Source: Anthopleura xanthogrammica (taxonomy: Eukaryota > Cnidaria > Anthozoa > Actiniaria > Actiniidae). From it: DNA of 64,000 nucleotides. Positions 36,684 through 47,392 of the stretch are shown in pieces; position 1 is the stretch's first letter, and every line of letters begins with the position of its first letter. Location: contig OZ025218.1 in assembly GCA_964019055.1 (NCBI GenBank), positions 5,027,259 to 5,091,258 on the forward strand, written 5' to 3'. The notes under the pieces were generated by a model. The model had not been told where the DNA came from and ran no database searches. It saw nothing but the letters and a program-made list of their open reading frames with translations. The position numbers and the translations under genes were made by a program.

Positions 36684-38098
36684 TTTCTCTCTCTCTCTCT
36701 CTTTCCTTCTTTCTCTCTCTCTCTCTCTCTGTTTCTTATGTTTTCTTTTCTGTTTCTTTGCCTATATATTCCAGTGACAGATTATTTCTAGCTCACCTTG
36801 AGCGTTAAACTCCCAGTGTCCTTTGGCGGTACCATTCTTATTGTACACAAAAGTCATGGTAACATCTCGGACTTTCATTCCTTGTCCCAGCAAATTAACA
36901 GGATCTTCCAGCTCTATTTTAGCCGTTACTTTCCCATTCTTGACGACATAATCAAACTTTTCTGTTCTCAGTTCGTCCAATGTTGGAAAGCCATCGGGCA
37001 GGACTGGTAGTTCACCGTTTGGAACTATCTTTTGGAGAAGCTGCTTGGCAGTCGGGGAATCGTCTGGGAAATGACAAATGCATGTGATTTCTAACTATTT
37101 CTTATATGTTCCAGCCACAGGAGAAAGGGGAAAAAGGAAAGTTGGAATAAATTTATAGTCAGTCAAATTTTATCCGGATACCCTGTAATGACCTCTGGGC
37201 TTATCAAAGTCATTGCACGGCTAACTCACAGATTGAATTGGAATTTAGTGTGTTGGTTTTATTTGCGCAGGGAAGAAAACTGGAGATCCCGGAGACTAGA
37301 TTTCTTTATTTTCTCATCTAGTTGGGCTCAAGGGCGCTTTTAGTCATTTACTCAGTCATGACTTGAACACCCTCAAAAAGTTTCCAACAGTTGAAATTGC
37401 AATTGAACTTATTTCCACAATGGAAAGCCATGCATTGAGTTTGTTTGATATGTTGTTCTCTCCCTTGCCACGAGGGGTTTCCACGAGATTTTCCGGTTTT
37501 CCTCCCTCCATAAAAATCAACATGTGAGTTGAGTGTTGTATGTTGTAAATATAGAATGTAGTGGTATAGTCCGTGTGGAGTGAACCTCACGGAAAGCCCC
37601 TTACGGGGATCGAGCAAAGCTCGTGAAATAAAATAGAAAAATATATAAACACTTTTTATGGAAAAAAAAAAAAAATGGGAAGTTGCCTGGTGGACTGTTT
37701 TGCCTGCCACGATTAACACATTGTAACATTGATCTATGATCCATGAAAACAAACAATAGGAAACCTGTCTAAATCCACCATGAAGGCTACTAGTACCCAG
37801 TACTGTGTTGGATCTTTTAACACAGGTCACCCTATAAGACTGGTAGCTTATTGAACCACAAGTAAACACATCGCTTGTGGTCTTTGTCTATGAAGGTCAA
37901 AACAATTTTTTATCTTTTAAAATAGAAGAAAAAATAATTCCAAAATGAAGAGAAACAAGCGAGAAACCATAGAGTTTAGGAAGAATATTTCACAATATTA
38001 CCTCTGTAAATTCTCTTGTATGAGTCGGAGTGTTTTGCCTCTGTCAAAACCAAAGTAGCTGCTATCAAGAATATACGATACACCATTCGACTGTCCAT
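27348..38098 (-). CDS. Large secreted protein of unknown family, 11 exons, about 1523 aa
   Basis: Exons: 38098-38002, 37063-36797, 36030-33524, 32785-32512, 31773-31595, 31117-30656, 29879-29696, 29060-28884, 28434-28366, 28146-27908, 27464-27348. All introns are GT-AG, every phase agrees, and the total is 1524 codons including the stop. Residues 1 to about 21 form a signal peptide. Residues 33-957 are beta-strand-like, with a repeated start motif VLPDGFP at 53-59 and 366-372. A coiled coil follows (about 977-1037), then a Cys-rich block at 1041-1093 with C-x2-CP-x-WN-x-CC twice (Cys1050-1060 and Cys1068-1078). Furin-type sites RHRR (1238-1241) and RSRR (1269-1272) precede a basic helical tail. 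I recall fungal secreted proteins of unknown function with the same cysteine block and similar beta modules, unverified. The role is unknown; an extracellular, proteolytically processed protein is inferred. The weakest junction is the exon 4 donor (T then GTAGGT). Confidence 0.85.
28516..28690 (+). repeat. Tandem minisatellite, unit about 70 bp
   Basis: The text ATGCTGACTCACAGA...CTCCTAGTAATGGTCTCC recurs two to three times with small changes, in the intron between exons 8 and 9 of the large secreted-protein gene. Confidence 0.7.
29184..29280. repeat. Dispersed element, one-armed copy (partner at 48237-48365)
   Basis: CCCCTTGCAGCACTTTGGAATGC through CAATTCTCAGGAGATTGAAG is nearly identical to the left arm and centre of the foldback at 48237-48365, but the complementary right arm is missing here. 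Confidence 0.75.
31258..31488. repeat. Inverted-terminal element with CAGTGGCGTAGCGAGG ends
   Basis: It starts CAGTGGCGTAGCGAGG and ends CCTCGCTACGCCACTG, perfect complements of 16 bp, with a G/C-run interior and an internal CTACGCCAGTGGC. A lone end of the same type lies at 28733-28753. It sits in an intron of the large secreted-protein gene. Confidence 0.8.
31968..32487 (-). mobile_element. tRNA-derived SINE copy, split by a nested foldback
   Basis: Reading the minus strand from about 32487, GGTTCGATTCCTGGACTC matches a tRNA B box. The body then breaks at about 32384 and resumes at about 32086 with text shared with the copy at 58088-58313 (CTAAATTCTAATTCGAT-like, GGCACGGCTAA-like). The break is filled by a foldback element. 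Confidence 0.65.
32086..32384. mobile_element. Foldback element nested in the SINE
   Basis: Left arm CGAGTGAAAAATGCACTGC, ATGCTCGGAAG and CGTGTTTACAAAGAAAAC pair with the complements toward 32384 (CGCAGTGCGTTTTTCACCCG). The arms exceed 70 bp. It interrupts a recognisable SINE, so it inserted later. Confidence 0.75.
36355..36732. repeat. (CT)n and (CTTT)n pyrimidine tract
   Basis: Nearly 380 bp of pure or near-pure pyrimidine on the plus strand, in the intron between exons 2 and 3 of the large secreted-protein gene. It produces spurious Ser-Leu-Phe frames. Confidence 0.95.
37194..37330 (-). mobile_element. Partial SINE copy (same family as 58088-58313)
   Basis: GGGCTTATCAAAGTCATTGCACGGCTAACTCACAGATTGAATTGG matches the distal body of the SINE at 58088-58313. 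The tRNA-like head is absent. It lies in intron 1 of the large secreted-protein gene. Confidence 0.5.
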
Positions 38099-39277
38099 TG
38101 CTGTAGGCTTCAGCTTATCTTTAAAACCTGAGAAAATATGGAAAATTCTTGAGAAAATTTCATTCAAAATATACTGAGAATGTCTCAATTTCTATTCACT
38201 GACAAACGATGCTGAGAATCTCTTTATACTTTAAAAATCAAATAAATATTTCTTAAGACATGAGTAAAAAAAGCAGGAAAGATAGATTCACGAGTAAAAA
38301 AAATCTAGCAGTTAGATAATTATCATAGTGGCAATGAAAAAATGCCAAGTTTGTAGGGAAAAAGTGAAGATTGTCGTGTAAAATAAACAAATTATTGAAG
38401 AAAATTTGCCTGCCATACAAAACTTACACAGACTGTGCCACTACAATCGCTACAACACACACGATAGTACAATTTTTAGGGAAGTCCTTGATTTAATTTT
38501 ATAGTTAAACTACAGCTTCATTTTACTTGCTCAAAACAGCAATAGAACTCCTTTAACTTTCAGGAAAGTGGAGTTATAGTTTGGAGTCTTTCATTTACAA
38601 CTCAGTATAAACTTCAAACATTCGTTTGTCAAGTATCGTGTTTCGTAGCAAGTGGTTTGAGATATGCTTTACTTACCTGCTTCAAAAAGCCTTTAAAATT
38701 ATCCTCTTCCACGAAAAAAAAAACCCAATTATATTCTCATTGAAAAAGCATGGCACCAAGTCCACAAAACAGGCGATAAAGAAAATTCTGGCTTTGGTTT
38801 AGGAAAGTTGGCAAGTCTATAGGTGTTTCGTTGTCGTTTCTAGTGACTGTTCCCTTTGTGAACTGCTCGGACTCTCATCTTTTATTTACATGCTTGAGTA
38901 CGGGTCCCTTCACGGTGTACGGCTTTCAACCTTTGGTTAATATTAATAACTGCCAAACGTGATAGACTCGTGGTATTGTTGTCAAGGTATGTTATGTTGA
39001 ATCCAGTCTAGCGAGAGCTAAACCTGAGTTACAAGCTACTCGCTGAGAGAGCGCGTTCCTTGATAATAAAAGACGAGAAATGATCTATAATAATAGATTG
39101 ACATTTTTTGGGCTCCTACAAAACAAGTTGTTTGAAATAAATTTGGTTTATTTTTTCCTGACAGAAAAAAAAAAGCTGAATAGTAGTTCCTAAATTTAGC
39201 CGGGCAAAGGCGGTGAATCTGCGGCGTTTAGTGTACAGCGGTTTCATATGTAAAAACGTTTCGTGAAAAAAAACGTG

Positions 39278-39410
39278 CAATAGCCAATGTGCACGAGCTC
39301 GAATTTCTAGCACAAAGCATGATGGGAAACCGAGTCCTTACGCTTTTTTGGCTCCTTTAAAAATTCATCTGACAATTTTTCCTCCGACATTTTCTATTGA
39401 AATGTAACAA
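39278..39410. repeat. MITE-like element, copy 2 (partial)
   Basis: CAATAGCCAATGTGCACGAG through GACATTTTCTATTGAAAT repeats the left half of 25744-25988 with few substitutions. The right terminal half is lost. Confidence 0.8.
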
Positions 39411-42303
39411 ACAAATTCCACCGTGTGAACACGTAGGCGACGTTGCTTACCAATGGCGTGATGCTCTCAGCCATTGAAAGGTGATGATTTCAAATTCATC
39501 AGCTTTGTATCATAGAACTTGGTAACCGCGCCTATCCAATTTTATGCGACTTTACAACATGAGAAAGTTGCAACGTGTGACATCCCCCTAAAAACCCATT
39601 ACAAGCAACGTTACAGGCAACGTTACATCGTGTGTACATACATTCTATTTCTACTTTAGTAATTCGCAAAACCATTTTGGCAAAAACGCGAATGTTTGTC
39701 TGAATAATCTAGAAAATGCAGGCGAGAGCATGGATTTTGAGTGTGAGGGACATAACCTTAGAAATAAACAGTGCAACCAAATGGAGAGATCGGGGTTGAA
39801 ATACATATTGTCTATAGCCGAAAAGATACTTCGCACAACGACAGCCTTGAAAACATCATGACTGGATCTTTTTGTTCTTTCAACATCAGTGTGGGAGATG
39901 CAAGGTATCAGTTCTTGAAATAACTGCCTACTTTTGAACGCTCGATTTGAGCCCACGATGAGCGCGCGCACAAAAATCGCTGAATAAAATACGAAATTTT
40001 ATTGAGGAACCATGCACGTTTTGAACTTCAATAGGGCAAAACCCTTGAATTATGCACGGGACTCTATACTTTTAATGACCTTAATTGAAAGAACTTCTAA
40101 AAATCTTCGTTTTATCAAACTTTTAGAAAAGTTAATTTTTCTAACGCATAAAAAAATAGATTTTTGTAGGAATTTTTGTTTGACTTTATGATATTTTTGA
40201 GAGCACTGAAAGGGCGAAATATGACAAATCGATGTATTTCTTCGTCTTTTATTCAAAAATATGTCGTATTGTAGAATAATTCACTAGCTGGCCTTTGTGC
40301 ATGATAAGGTCTGCAAAGAACTATCATCTTATGAGTTGTAATGTTTTTCTGATCACTTCCGGTGGCGCAATTTTTGCTTCAAAAACTCGCGCGTAGGCAT
40401 CCATTAAATGCTGATTATCTCGAAAACGAGCGCTGGACACCTCATTTTTCTTTTCATGTTCGGAATCAGCATTAAATTTCACTTCAAAAAATCGTAGTTT
40501 AAAAAAAAGTTTAAAATATTTTCCAAAAGTAGCCAGTCACCTTAGTTCTTTGATACCTTCTATATGGACAGGCGCGTCTCCAGACTTGCTCACGTCATTC
40601 TATTTCCAGAAAACGCGGTCAAGATTGTCAAAGTACCAGTTATATCAATAGCTCATTCATTTCATAGCTACAATTCTCATAAAGTGAAATCACTAAACCC
40701 GTGAAATAGATATTAGACTTGTACACTTTAGTAGACCAAAATCCCATTGTTTTCTTTTGTGTCTATTTGACTATTACACTTTAACAAGCAATTTTTATTT
40801 CACGGGTTAAGTGACTTCTATCTAAAAGGGACAACAACGATCGGTTCAGAAAAATGGTCAAAAATTACAGTGTTTGAACTCTCGAATTTACCAAATGAGA
40901 ATTTCGATTTTCTTTTCTTATATTTTCGATAGTTTTTTTACCATTCTATTTCATGAGTTAATGTTTTTTTTTTTTTTGGTTCGGTGATTTTTGGTGCTGG
41001 AAAACGATCGTTTTTGTCTGATTGTGTACCATGTCTATTGTCTCGAACGGTTCATCTTCTTCGAAAAATTTTAATATTTAAATAATTTTTTCCCTTCAAA
41101 TAAGGGTTTAAATCCAGGTGAATTTCCGTCCAGGCGAATCCATTATTCCACTCCATCACTCCACTCAAGCACTCATTGTAACCCTTTGTTGGAAGATTTA
41201 AATCAGTCTTGCTCACTAGCTTCCTCGTTAAGTTCTTTCTATCAATAAACAATCCTTATTAACGAGTTTCCAGGAAGTAATGCCAAGCGAATATAATCCA
41301 TAAAATCAAGAAGAAAAGAAGAAAATAGCTTCTCGTTGAAAAAAGTGACAGATGTTAGTTAATATTGTTTTGAATTTGGAGTTCCGATGGAAATCTGTCA
41401 GCTGAACAGTGAGTCAACAAATGATCATATCTTGATTGCGTTCGCCTTCACAACCCTAAAGATGGCCGCTTAGGCCGAAAGCTTGGTTAAATTAAAACAA
41501 ATTTAGCACAGATGAAGCAACATCTTTGGTTGATCGATGCCTGCGCGCAAAAAAGTACTTGATCCTAAAACTATTTTAAAACTTGCTTTTGTGTACTTAG
41601 GAACCACACAATAACATGAACACTAATCACTGAAATAAGTCTTACCAAAAGCAAGCTACTTGAACCGTTTCTCTAATGCTTTTACTAATTGTTACTTACG
41701 ATCTCAAAGACCAACTTCGCGGTGAAAAATATTGTTCAGAAATATAAAGAAGAAAAGGAAATAAATGGATGGGAAACGCGTATATAAAGCAAAAAAAAAA
41801 TGAAAATAAAGGTTTTGTACAAAATGGTAAAAAATTACTGTGAAAGAAAAATTAGCAGACAAAGATACAATATGACGGGTCCAAGGAACATTTAATGGGA
41901 TAAAAAAAAAGGCAGAAGGAAAAACAGAATTTTGCTATGAGAAAAGGCAAACGCTTTCAAATACGAGTAAAAACAATTCAAATGATTATACTACAGTATT
42001 TTAAAAACATCAAAATTTACTGCGCTTTTCCTTTCTTTCTATCTCTATTCCTTCCGGCCTACTTTTTCTTCTATTCTCTTTATTTGTATCTTTCTTTTTT
42101 GTATCTTTTTATCTACTGCATGGAACTTGTGTTTTGATGTGTTAAAAATAGCTCTTTTTCCAGGACTTTCGATGTCCATCAATGTTTTCCCTCTCATCTA
42201 ATCGCGCAAAACCAATTTCAATCAAATAAATTCTTGATTGAAAATTAACCACAAAAGGGTACACAGTCTGGAAACGTCAGGGAGAGACAAAATAGTTTTA
42301 TTG

Positions 42304-42800
42304 AATGTAAAATCCAGTTTAAAAATGGTTTAATCAAATGCTTTTAAAACTTCAAATAGTATTAAGGACCATTAAGTCAAAGGAAGCAAACACCACCGAG
42401 AATTATAAATAATATAGACAACGAAGAGCAGGACAAAATATTTTTATTGAATGTAAAATCCAGTTTAAAAATAGTTTAATCAAATGCTTTTAAAACTTCA
42501 AATAGTTTTAAGGACCATTAAGTCAAAGGAAGCAATCACCACCGAGAATTATAAATAATACAGACAACGAAGAGCCGGATAAAATATTTTCATGTATTGC
42601 CGGAATGTAAAATCCAGTTTAAAAATAGTTTAATCAAATGCTTTTAAAACTTCAAATAGTTTTAAGGACCATTGAGTCAAAGGAAGCAATCACCACCGAG
42701 AATTATAAATAATATAGACCTGACGAAGAGACAAATCATTTTTATTGAATGTAAAATCCAGTTTAATAATGGCTCATTCATTAAATGCTTTTAAAACTTC
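42304..42800 (+). repeat. Tandem repeat, unit about 145-155 bp, 3.5 copies
   Basis: Units begin AATGTAAAATCCAGTTTAA at 42304, 42450, 42604 and 42748. Each continues through TTTTAAAACTTCAAATAGT and CACCACCGAGAATTATAAAT. Copies differ by small indels. A satellite-like array with no ORF. Confidence 0.9.
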
Positions 42801-44099
42801 AAATATCACTTAAATAATCTTCTACACTATGTTACACTATGCTGAAATCTTTTTAAATACAGATGAAAATATCATGTTTTAAAAATTTAGATTTCAATGT
42901 GAGTTCCATGAATATTCAAAAAATTCGAGAAAATATATAATTGATTAGTAAAACAGCAAAAAAAAGCTATTGGTTAAAAGATTCATAACACATTTTAGCA
43001 TTTTATCATTTACAGCACTTTTCAAGTTCGGCAGGTCAAACAAGGCTTCAAGCTAAGTGCGACACAATTAATTTCCTTCTCACTATCATATTTACATCGG
43101 TTTTGTTTAGTCAATATATACTCCATTTTCAAGTTCTCTGCTTCTCAGGTTTAGTTTCGATTTTGTGTAGAATATTTACGTGTTCCAGTAAAGGTCCGTG
43201 GAATTTCAAAGTGTTTGTATTGTTGAAGTTGTGTATTCTTTACTTCTACTGTTAGTATTTGTAAACATTTCGACTCTGAAATGACCCTACGTTAATACGT
43301 CTGTATTTTGACCTAAATCGGAAAAAACTATCTCCTTAATTGCAGTAACTGCCAAAACTTCAAACGCATCAAAGCTATTAAATCGCAGAAGCATTAAAAT
43401 AGCTCCAAAAATTGGTTCATTATATCTCAAATTATTTCTGGGAATCCTAAGTTTTTCATAACATTCATACACAGCTGCTGCACACACTAGCTTATAAAAA
43501 CTGTCAAAACATCACCGAAATGAAAATTTTCATTCATTAGCTGAGAGAAAGAACCAGAGAGATAGCGACGAAAGTTCCGAAATTACAACAGCAAAGAACT
43601 TTTTATATAGAAAACTGATAAGAATTCTAATCAAAATTTCTACATATTAAAAAAATCTTGTGATACAGCGTTTTGAGTTGTGACGTGTTTTCAGTTCTAA
43701 TTGCACAATATAACCGCTAAAAAAAGCTAAAACCATATTCCAAATATTCATCCTTCACCTGCAAAAAGCAGAAATTTCAACCCCGTTTTCTATTATGAAG
43801 AAAATTGCAAGAAAAATCTTTACGGAACTGCTTATCATGTTGTACCCAGAAGTCGTTTCCAAATCTAAATGACGTCACACTTCAAAGCTCTATTCATTAA
43901 CTCCCCATCCTCACCCCCACGGGAATCATTGTCATTTCATTTCTAACCTTTTCTCAAGCAAGTTATGTAATCTCCTAATCTTCTAGCTTGACACATGTTG
44001 CTTATCGTTTAGTTAGCTGTTTCGTAATCGAAAAAAAAAGACAAAATTTTCTCTTGAAAAAACATATTTACAATGATTTATGTTCACGTGTTCCTTGCC

Positions 44100-44557
44100 C
44101 TTTTTATACCATCTAACACCAACATGGTCTGAATCCAATGTATGTTCAGGGTCTAACCACCATCTGCTACTATCACTCTCCGCTACCATGGTAACGACTG
44201 TTTCCTGTTTCCTATACCACAGTTGGATGGTAAAAAAATCACTGTTCTTTATAATTCGAGTATCTTTTACCATGGTAAAAACTGTTTCGTTGACGTTGTG
44301 TTCACAATTGTCCTGAAATGTCTAATCTAAACTCGTAGTTCTCTGGACCGTTTTTACGCCACTCTGTATTCCCATGGTTTTCTGAAGTAGTGTTCATAAT
44401 GGTATCGTCCTGCAGACTGTCTTCTAAATTCACTGTTCTCTATCTTGTCGGTTACACCACCTTACACCAACATACTCTTAATTCAAGTTTTCTGCCACTC
44501 TTTTACCATGATTTCCCCACGGTAGTGTTCGCAATGGTATCGTCCTGACTATCTTCT
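44100..44557 (-). pseudogene. Decayed copies of the desaturase C-terminal coding end
   Basis: Downstream of the desaturase stop, the last coding segment (CATGG...GTAAGGTGGTATAAA...AAAGAACAATGA on the minus strand) recurs in degenerate form near 44472, 44373, 44273 and 44123. The most distant copy still reads HVGVRWYKKGKEH against the gene's HGGVRWYKYDKEQ. The units are about 100-125 bp apart. They probably form part of the 3' UTR. Confidence 0.65.
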
Positions 44558-45718
44558 TCATTGTTCTTTGTCATATTTATACCACCTTACCCCACCATGG
44601 TTCTCTACAAATCTACAGTACGAATCGCTTTTCCAAAGAGCCTTCCACACGGGGGTATCGTCATAGTTGTAGTACTTTCCCAATATCGGTTTGATATGCT
44701 GTGTCGCTTCTTTGATGTGGTAATGTGGCATATACGAGAAGAGGTGATGTACAATATGAGCATCTGTCAAGTTATGGAACACATAATTCAAGATTCCATA
44801 GTCCCGGTCCATGGTACATAACGCCCCTTTCAGCCATGTCCATTCTTCATCATCGTAGTGGGGCACTTTGATATCTGTGTGCTGTAGATACGTGATGATA
44901 ACAAGCCACATATTGACATTCAAGTACGGTATTCCATATAAGAAAATTATCCACTGGATACTATATATATAGAAAGTGAGATATCCCAGTAGAGCCAGCC
45001 AGATTACTATCGCTACATCACTGATGATAACATCTTTATATTCCTTCTCGCTGAATAAAGGACCTTTAGGTGCGAAGTGGTTGACTCTAGTATTGTATTT
45101 TCTTCCTCTAACATGGAACATCAGGTATGCTGGAAATCCGATGAAGAGGTATTTTAAAACATGGAACAGCTGCTGGAATACGTTTGGGAAATCTTCATCG
45201 TGTTCTTCCTCGCGTTGTTTTCTGGTCATAGGTACAAAAGCTTCGTCGCCGTCCATCCGATTGGTGTTCTTATGATGCTTAGAGTGGCTGATTCTCCAAG
45301 AATGATACGGTACCAGAAGAATACTATGCAGAACTAGGCCAAGCCAGTCACAGATCATCTTGCTGTCACAGTACGAGTAGTGGCCGCATTCATGTGCTAT
45401 TATCCATATTCCAAATGACACACAACCCTGACATATCCAATATACGGGCCAAAATATAACATGGACATACCAGGGCAGATTTGAATCGTATACTTTCATT
45501 GCCAGATAGAACAGTGCTGATACCATAGCTATGTCGATGAGGAGATAGAAAGTGGACTTTAAGAATGACCTTTCGAAGCAATGAGGTGGGATAGCGTTCT
45601 TGATGTCCTTCAAAGTAAACGGGGGATCTTCCGACGGCGCTTTCAGTTTTTCATCTTTCAAAATTTCATCTTTGTAAAAAAAGTCCTTTCCATTTGTACT
45701 TCGCGATGTGGCAGTCAT
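44558..45718 (-). CDS. Membrane fatty acid desaturase, delta-12/omega (methyl-end) type
   Basis: An intronless 386-residue ORF of full length for the family. It carries the three histidine boxes that bind the di-iron centre: HECGH (109-113), HSKHH (145-149) and HIVHH (321-325). Hydrophobic segments lie at about 55-75, 84-108, 124-137, 185-202, 234-252 and 254-278. There is no cytochrome b5 domain, which argues against front-end desaturases. HECGH in box 1, HSKHH-NTN in box 2 and HIVHH in box 3 match the FAD2-like methyl-end group that inserts the delta-12 or omega-3 double bond in the ER. Such enzymes are known from cnidarians and some other invertebrates, where they allow de novo polyunsaturated fat synthesis; which position is desaturated cannot be read here. 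The first Met is followed by a hydrophilic cytosolic N terminus, as expected. Decayed copies of its 3' end follow it. Confidence 0.94.
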   Translation of the reverse strand: MTATSRSTNGKDFFYKDEILKDEKLKAPSEDPPFTLKDIKNAIPPHCFERSFLKSTFYLLIDIAMVSALFYLAMKVYDSNLPWYVHVIFWPVYWICQGCVSFGIWIIAHECGHYSYCDSKMICDWLGLVLHSILLVPYHSWRISHSKHHKNTNRMDGDEAFVPMTRKQREEEHDEDFPNVFQQLFHVLKYLFIGFPAYLMFHVRGRKYNTRVNHFAPKGPLFSEKEYKDVIISDVAIVIWLALLGYLTFYIYSIQWIIFLYGIPYLNVNMWLVIITYLQHTDIKVPHYDDEEWTWLKGALCTMDRDYGILNYVFHNLTDAHIVHHLFSYMPHYHIKEATQHIKPILGKYYNYDDTPVWKALWKSDSYCRFVENHGGVRWYKYDKEQ

Positions 45719-46727
45719 TTTGGGAAGAAAAAATTAGAACGAATATATTCGAGTTTCGCTCGGATGTATTCTACAGGAAAGAGTTTTCTAGTTTCCCTTT
45801 CGACGCCGGCCGGTAGATAACCTTATGAATTAAAAACTACGATTTACGTCAAGAACTTTGTTGCTGCAAAACAAAACAGCACATCCCACTCCCCCTAGTG
45901 GTTTAAACACAGAATCTTTTGTCTTCTCGACCAATCACAACTCATAGCGATAAACGATTTGCTCTGATTGGTGGAACGCCATAGTTGCACCTGTCTTGTT
46001 AGCGCGAGTTTGCAAACGCTGAATTATTAAGTGCGACTTACAGGTGAATTTATGAAAGAACTCATTAACTATTTGTAAATAAAAAGTCATTGGATGGAGA
46101 CGAATGTTTTGTTTCCTTGATTGAGAATACCCAAGAATCGTTTAAAAATTCGACTGCTGCATTTTAAGGTTTAAAAATTCGCCATCATTAATCGGTTCTT
46201 AAGTCTAATCAAAGTTAAAAACCGAAACTGAATCAAATATAGAATATTATAACCCATTCAGCATGGCTAAGTTGAGTAGTTTCAGGCTATTTTTAAAGGA
46301 TTTAATATAACTTTCGTCCTACAATTACTGTAATAGCTTCGAAGAATAAAGCCAAGCCACAGCTTCTATTGACATCTATAAAAGTTTTTTTTCACAGGGC
46401 TGTCGGTGTCCGAAATATAAAAGAAAAAACCGAAGAGGATGAAAAATTAACGAATTGTTTTGGACACAAAAGAATATGAATAAATTTGGCATCCATAAAG
46501 AAATAAATTACTTGACAGGAATGAAAATTGGGCGCTTATAAAACCGATAAAATAAATAATTTCACGGTTATATAGGAGTGGAGAGTCACGTTTAAGGAAA
46601 CTAGTGTTTTTAAGTCGTGGTGTATTTCCGGGTCCAACTGCTCACAAAAACCGCTGAAATAAAGCGAAAAATGTCCGTATTTGCCGAGCGAGGTCGTAAG
46701 GTCCGTCCCGTAAAACACCCTCGTTCT

Positions 46728-46870
46728 TGTCAACGTGAGATATTTATGAAAACGAGGGACATTCCTGTAAAACCTTTCACGTTTCCCAGGGGACTCGATG
46801 CGGTCCCTCGATGGACCCCTCGATGTCAACGTGAGATATTTATGAAAACAAGGGACATTCCTGTAAACGT
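46728..46870 (+). repeat. Direct duplication, period 96 bp
   Basis: CAACGTGAGATATTTATGAA, then AGGGACATTCCTGTAAA, occurs at 46730 and again at 46826, both followed by TCACGTTTC. The repeat opens a spurious 151-codon frame. Confidence 0.85.
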
Positions 46871-46987
46871 CTCACGTTTCTCAGGAGACTTGAGATCCCC
46901 CCCCGAAAGTTGTGCTTCCATACGAGTGACGTGTGATAATGCTGTGATAATGCCATCGAAACACAGGATTACCAAAACTATATATTT

Positions 46988-47392
46988 TACTGCCAACCGG
47001 TTGGCTCAGTTGGTTGAGAACTTTCGTGCAGGAGGTCGTGGGTTCAAGCCTGTCAAACACTCAGGCTCTTAAAATAACTGAAGAGAAGGTGCTGCCTTTA
47101 AAATCTACTAACATCTACAAAGGGTTAGACCTTCACGTGGCTCGGATGACCACCTAAAATGGCGGTCCCGTCTCTCCACACTACCTCAACCTGCTTCGTA
47201 GGGACGTAAAAGAACCACTGAGGACGTAAAGAAATATATGCAGTGACCACCCTCAGTGTCTGGCCTTTGCTAATGATTACTTAATGGGTTGATTGTGGGA
47301 TGGGGATGGGAATTGGCGCAATGTACCTCGAAGGGGACCCTGTGTCCTATTGTAAAACCAGCCTGGGGGCAAATTCTCAAATAATAATAAAA
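46988..47392 (+). mobile_element. tRNA-derived SINE, family 1, full-length-like copy
   Basis: The head has a Pol III A box (TTGGCTCAGTTGG) and B box (GGGTTCAAGCC). A body with CACGTGGCTCGGATGACCAC and AAAATGGCGGTCC follows, then an A/T-rich tail. The same head and body occur on the minus strand at 58985-59232 and partly at 54729-54900. Confidence 0.8.

Larger units (their letters stand above)
38099..44012. other. Intergenic stretch, no gene found
   Basis: No exon was recognised on either strand over almost 6 kb. It contains the second MITE copy at 39278-39410 and the tandem repeat at 42304-42800; otherwise it is plain AT-rich sequence. Confidence 0.6.

Noticed and set aside
36208..36808. Three Ser/Leu/Phe-rich frames up to 189 codons
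   Set aside because: They come from the pyrimidine tract inside an intron.
37348..37869. 173-codon minus-strand frame
   Set aside because: It lies within intron 1 of the large secreted-protein gene, in low-complexity and repeat-like sequence, with no domain.
44013..44273. 86-codon frame as a separate small gene
   Set aside because: Its only recognisable part is a decayed copy of the desaturase C terminus, so it is treated as duplicated debris.
46988..47065. A functional tRNA gene
   Set aside because: A and B boxes are present, but no clean cloverleaf or anticodon arm forms, and the same text with a long body recurs elsewhere. It is a SINE head.
46617..47072. 151-codon plus-strand frame
   Set aside because: It spans a 96-bp direct duplication and runs into the SINE head; the repeated peptide comes from the duplication.
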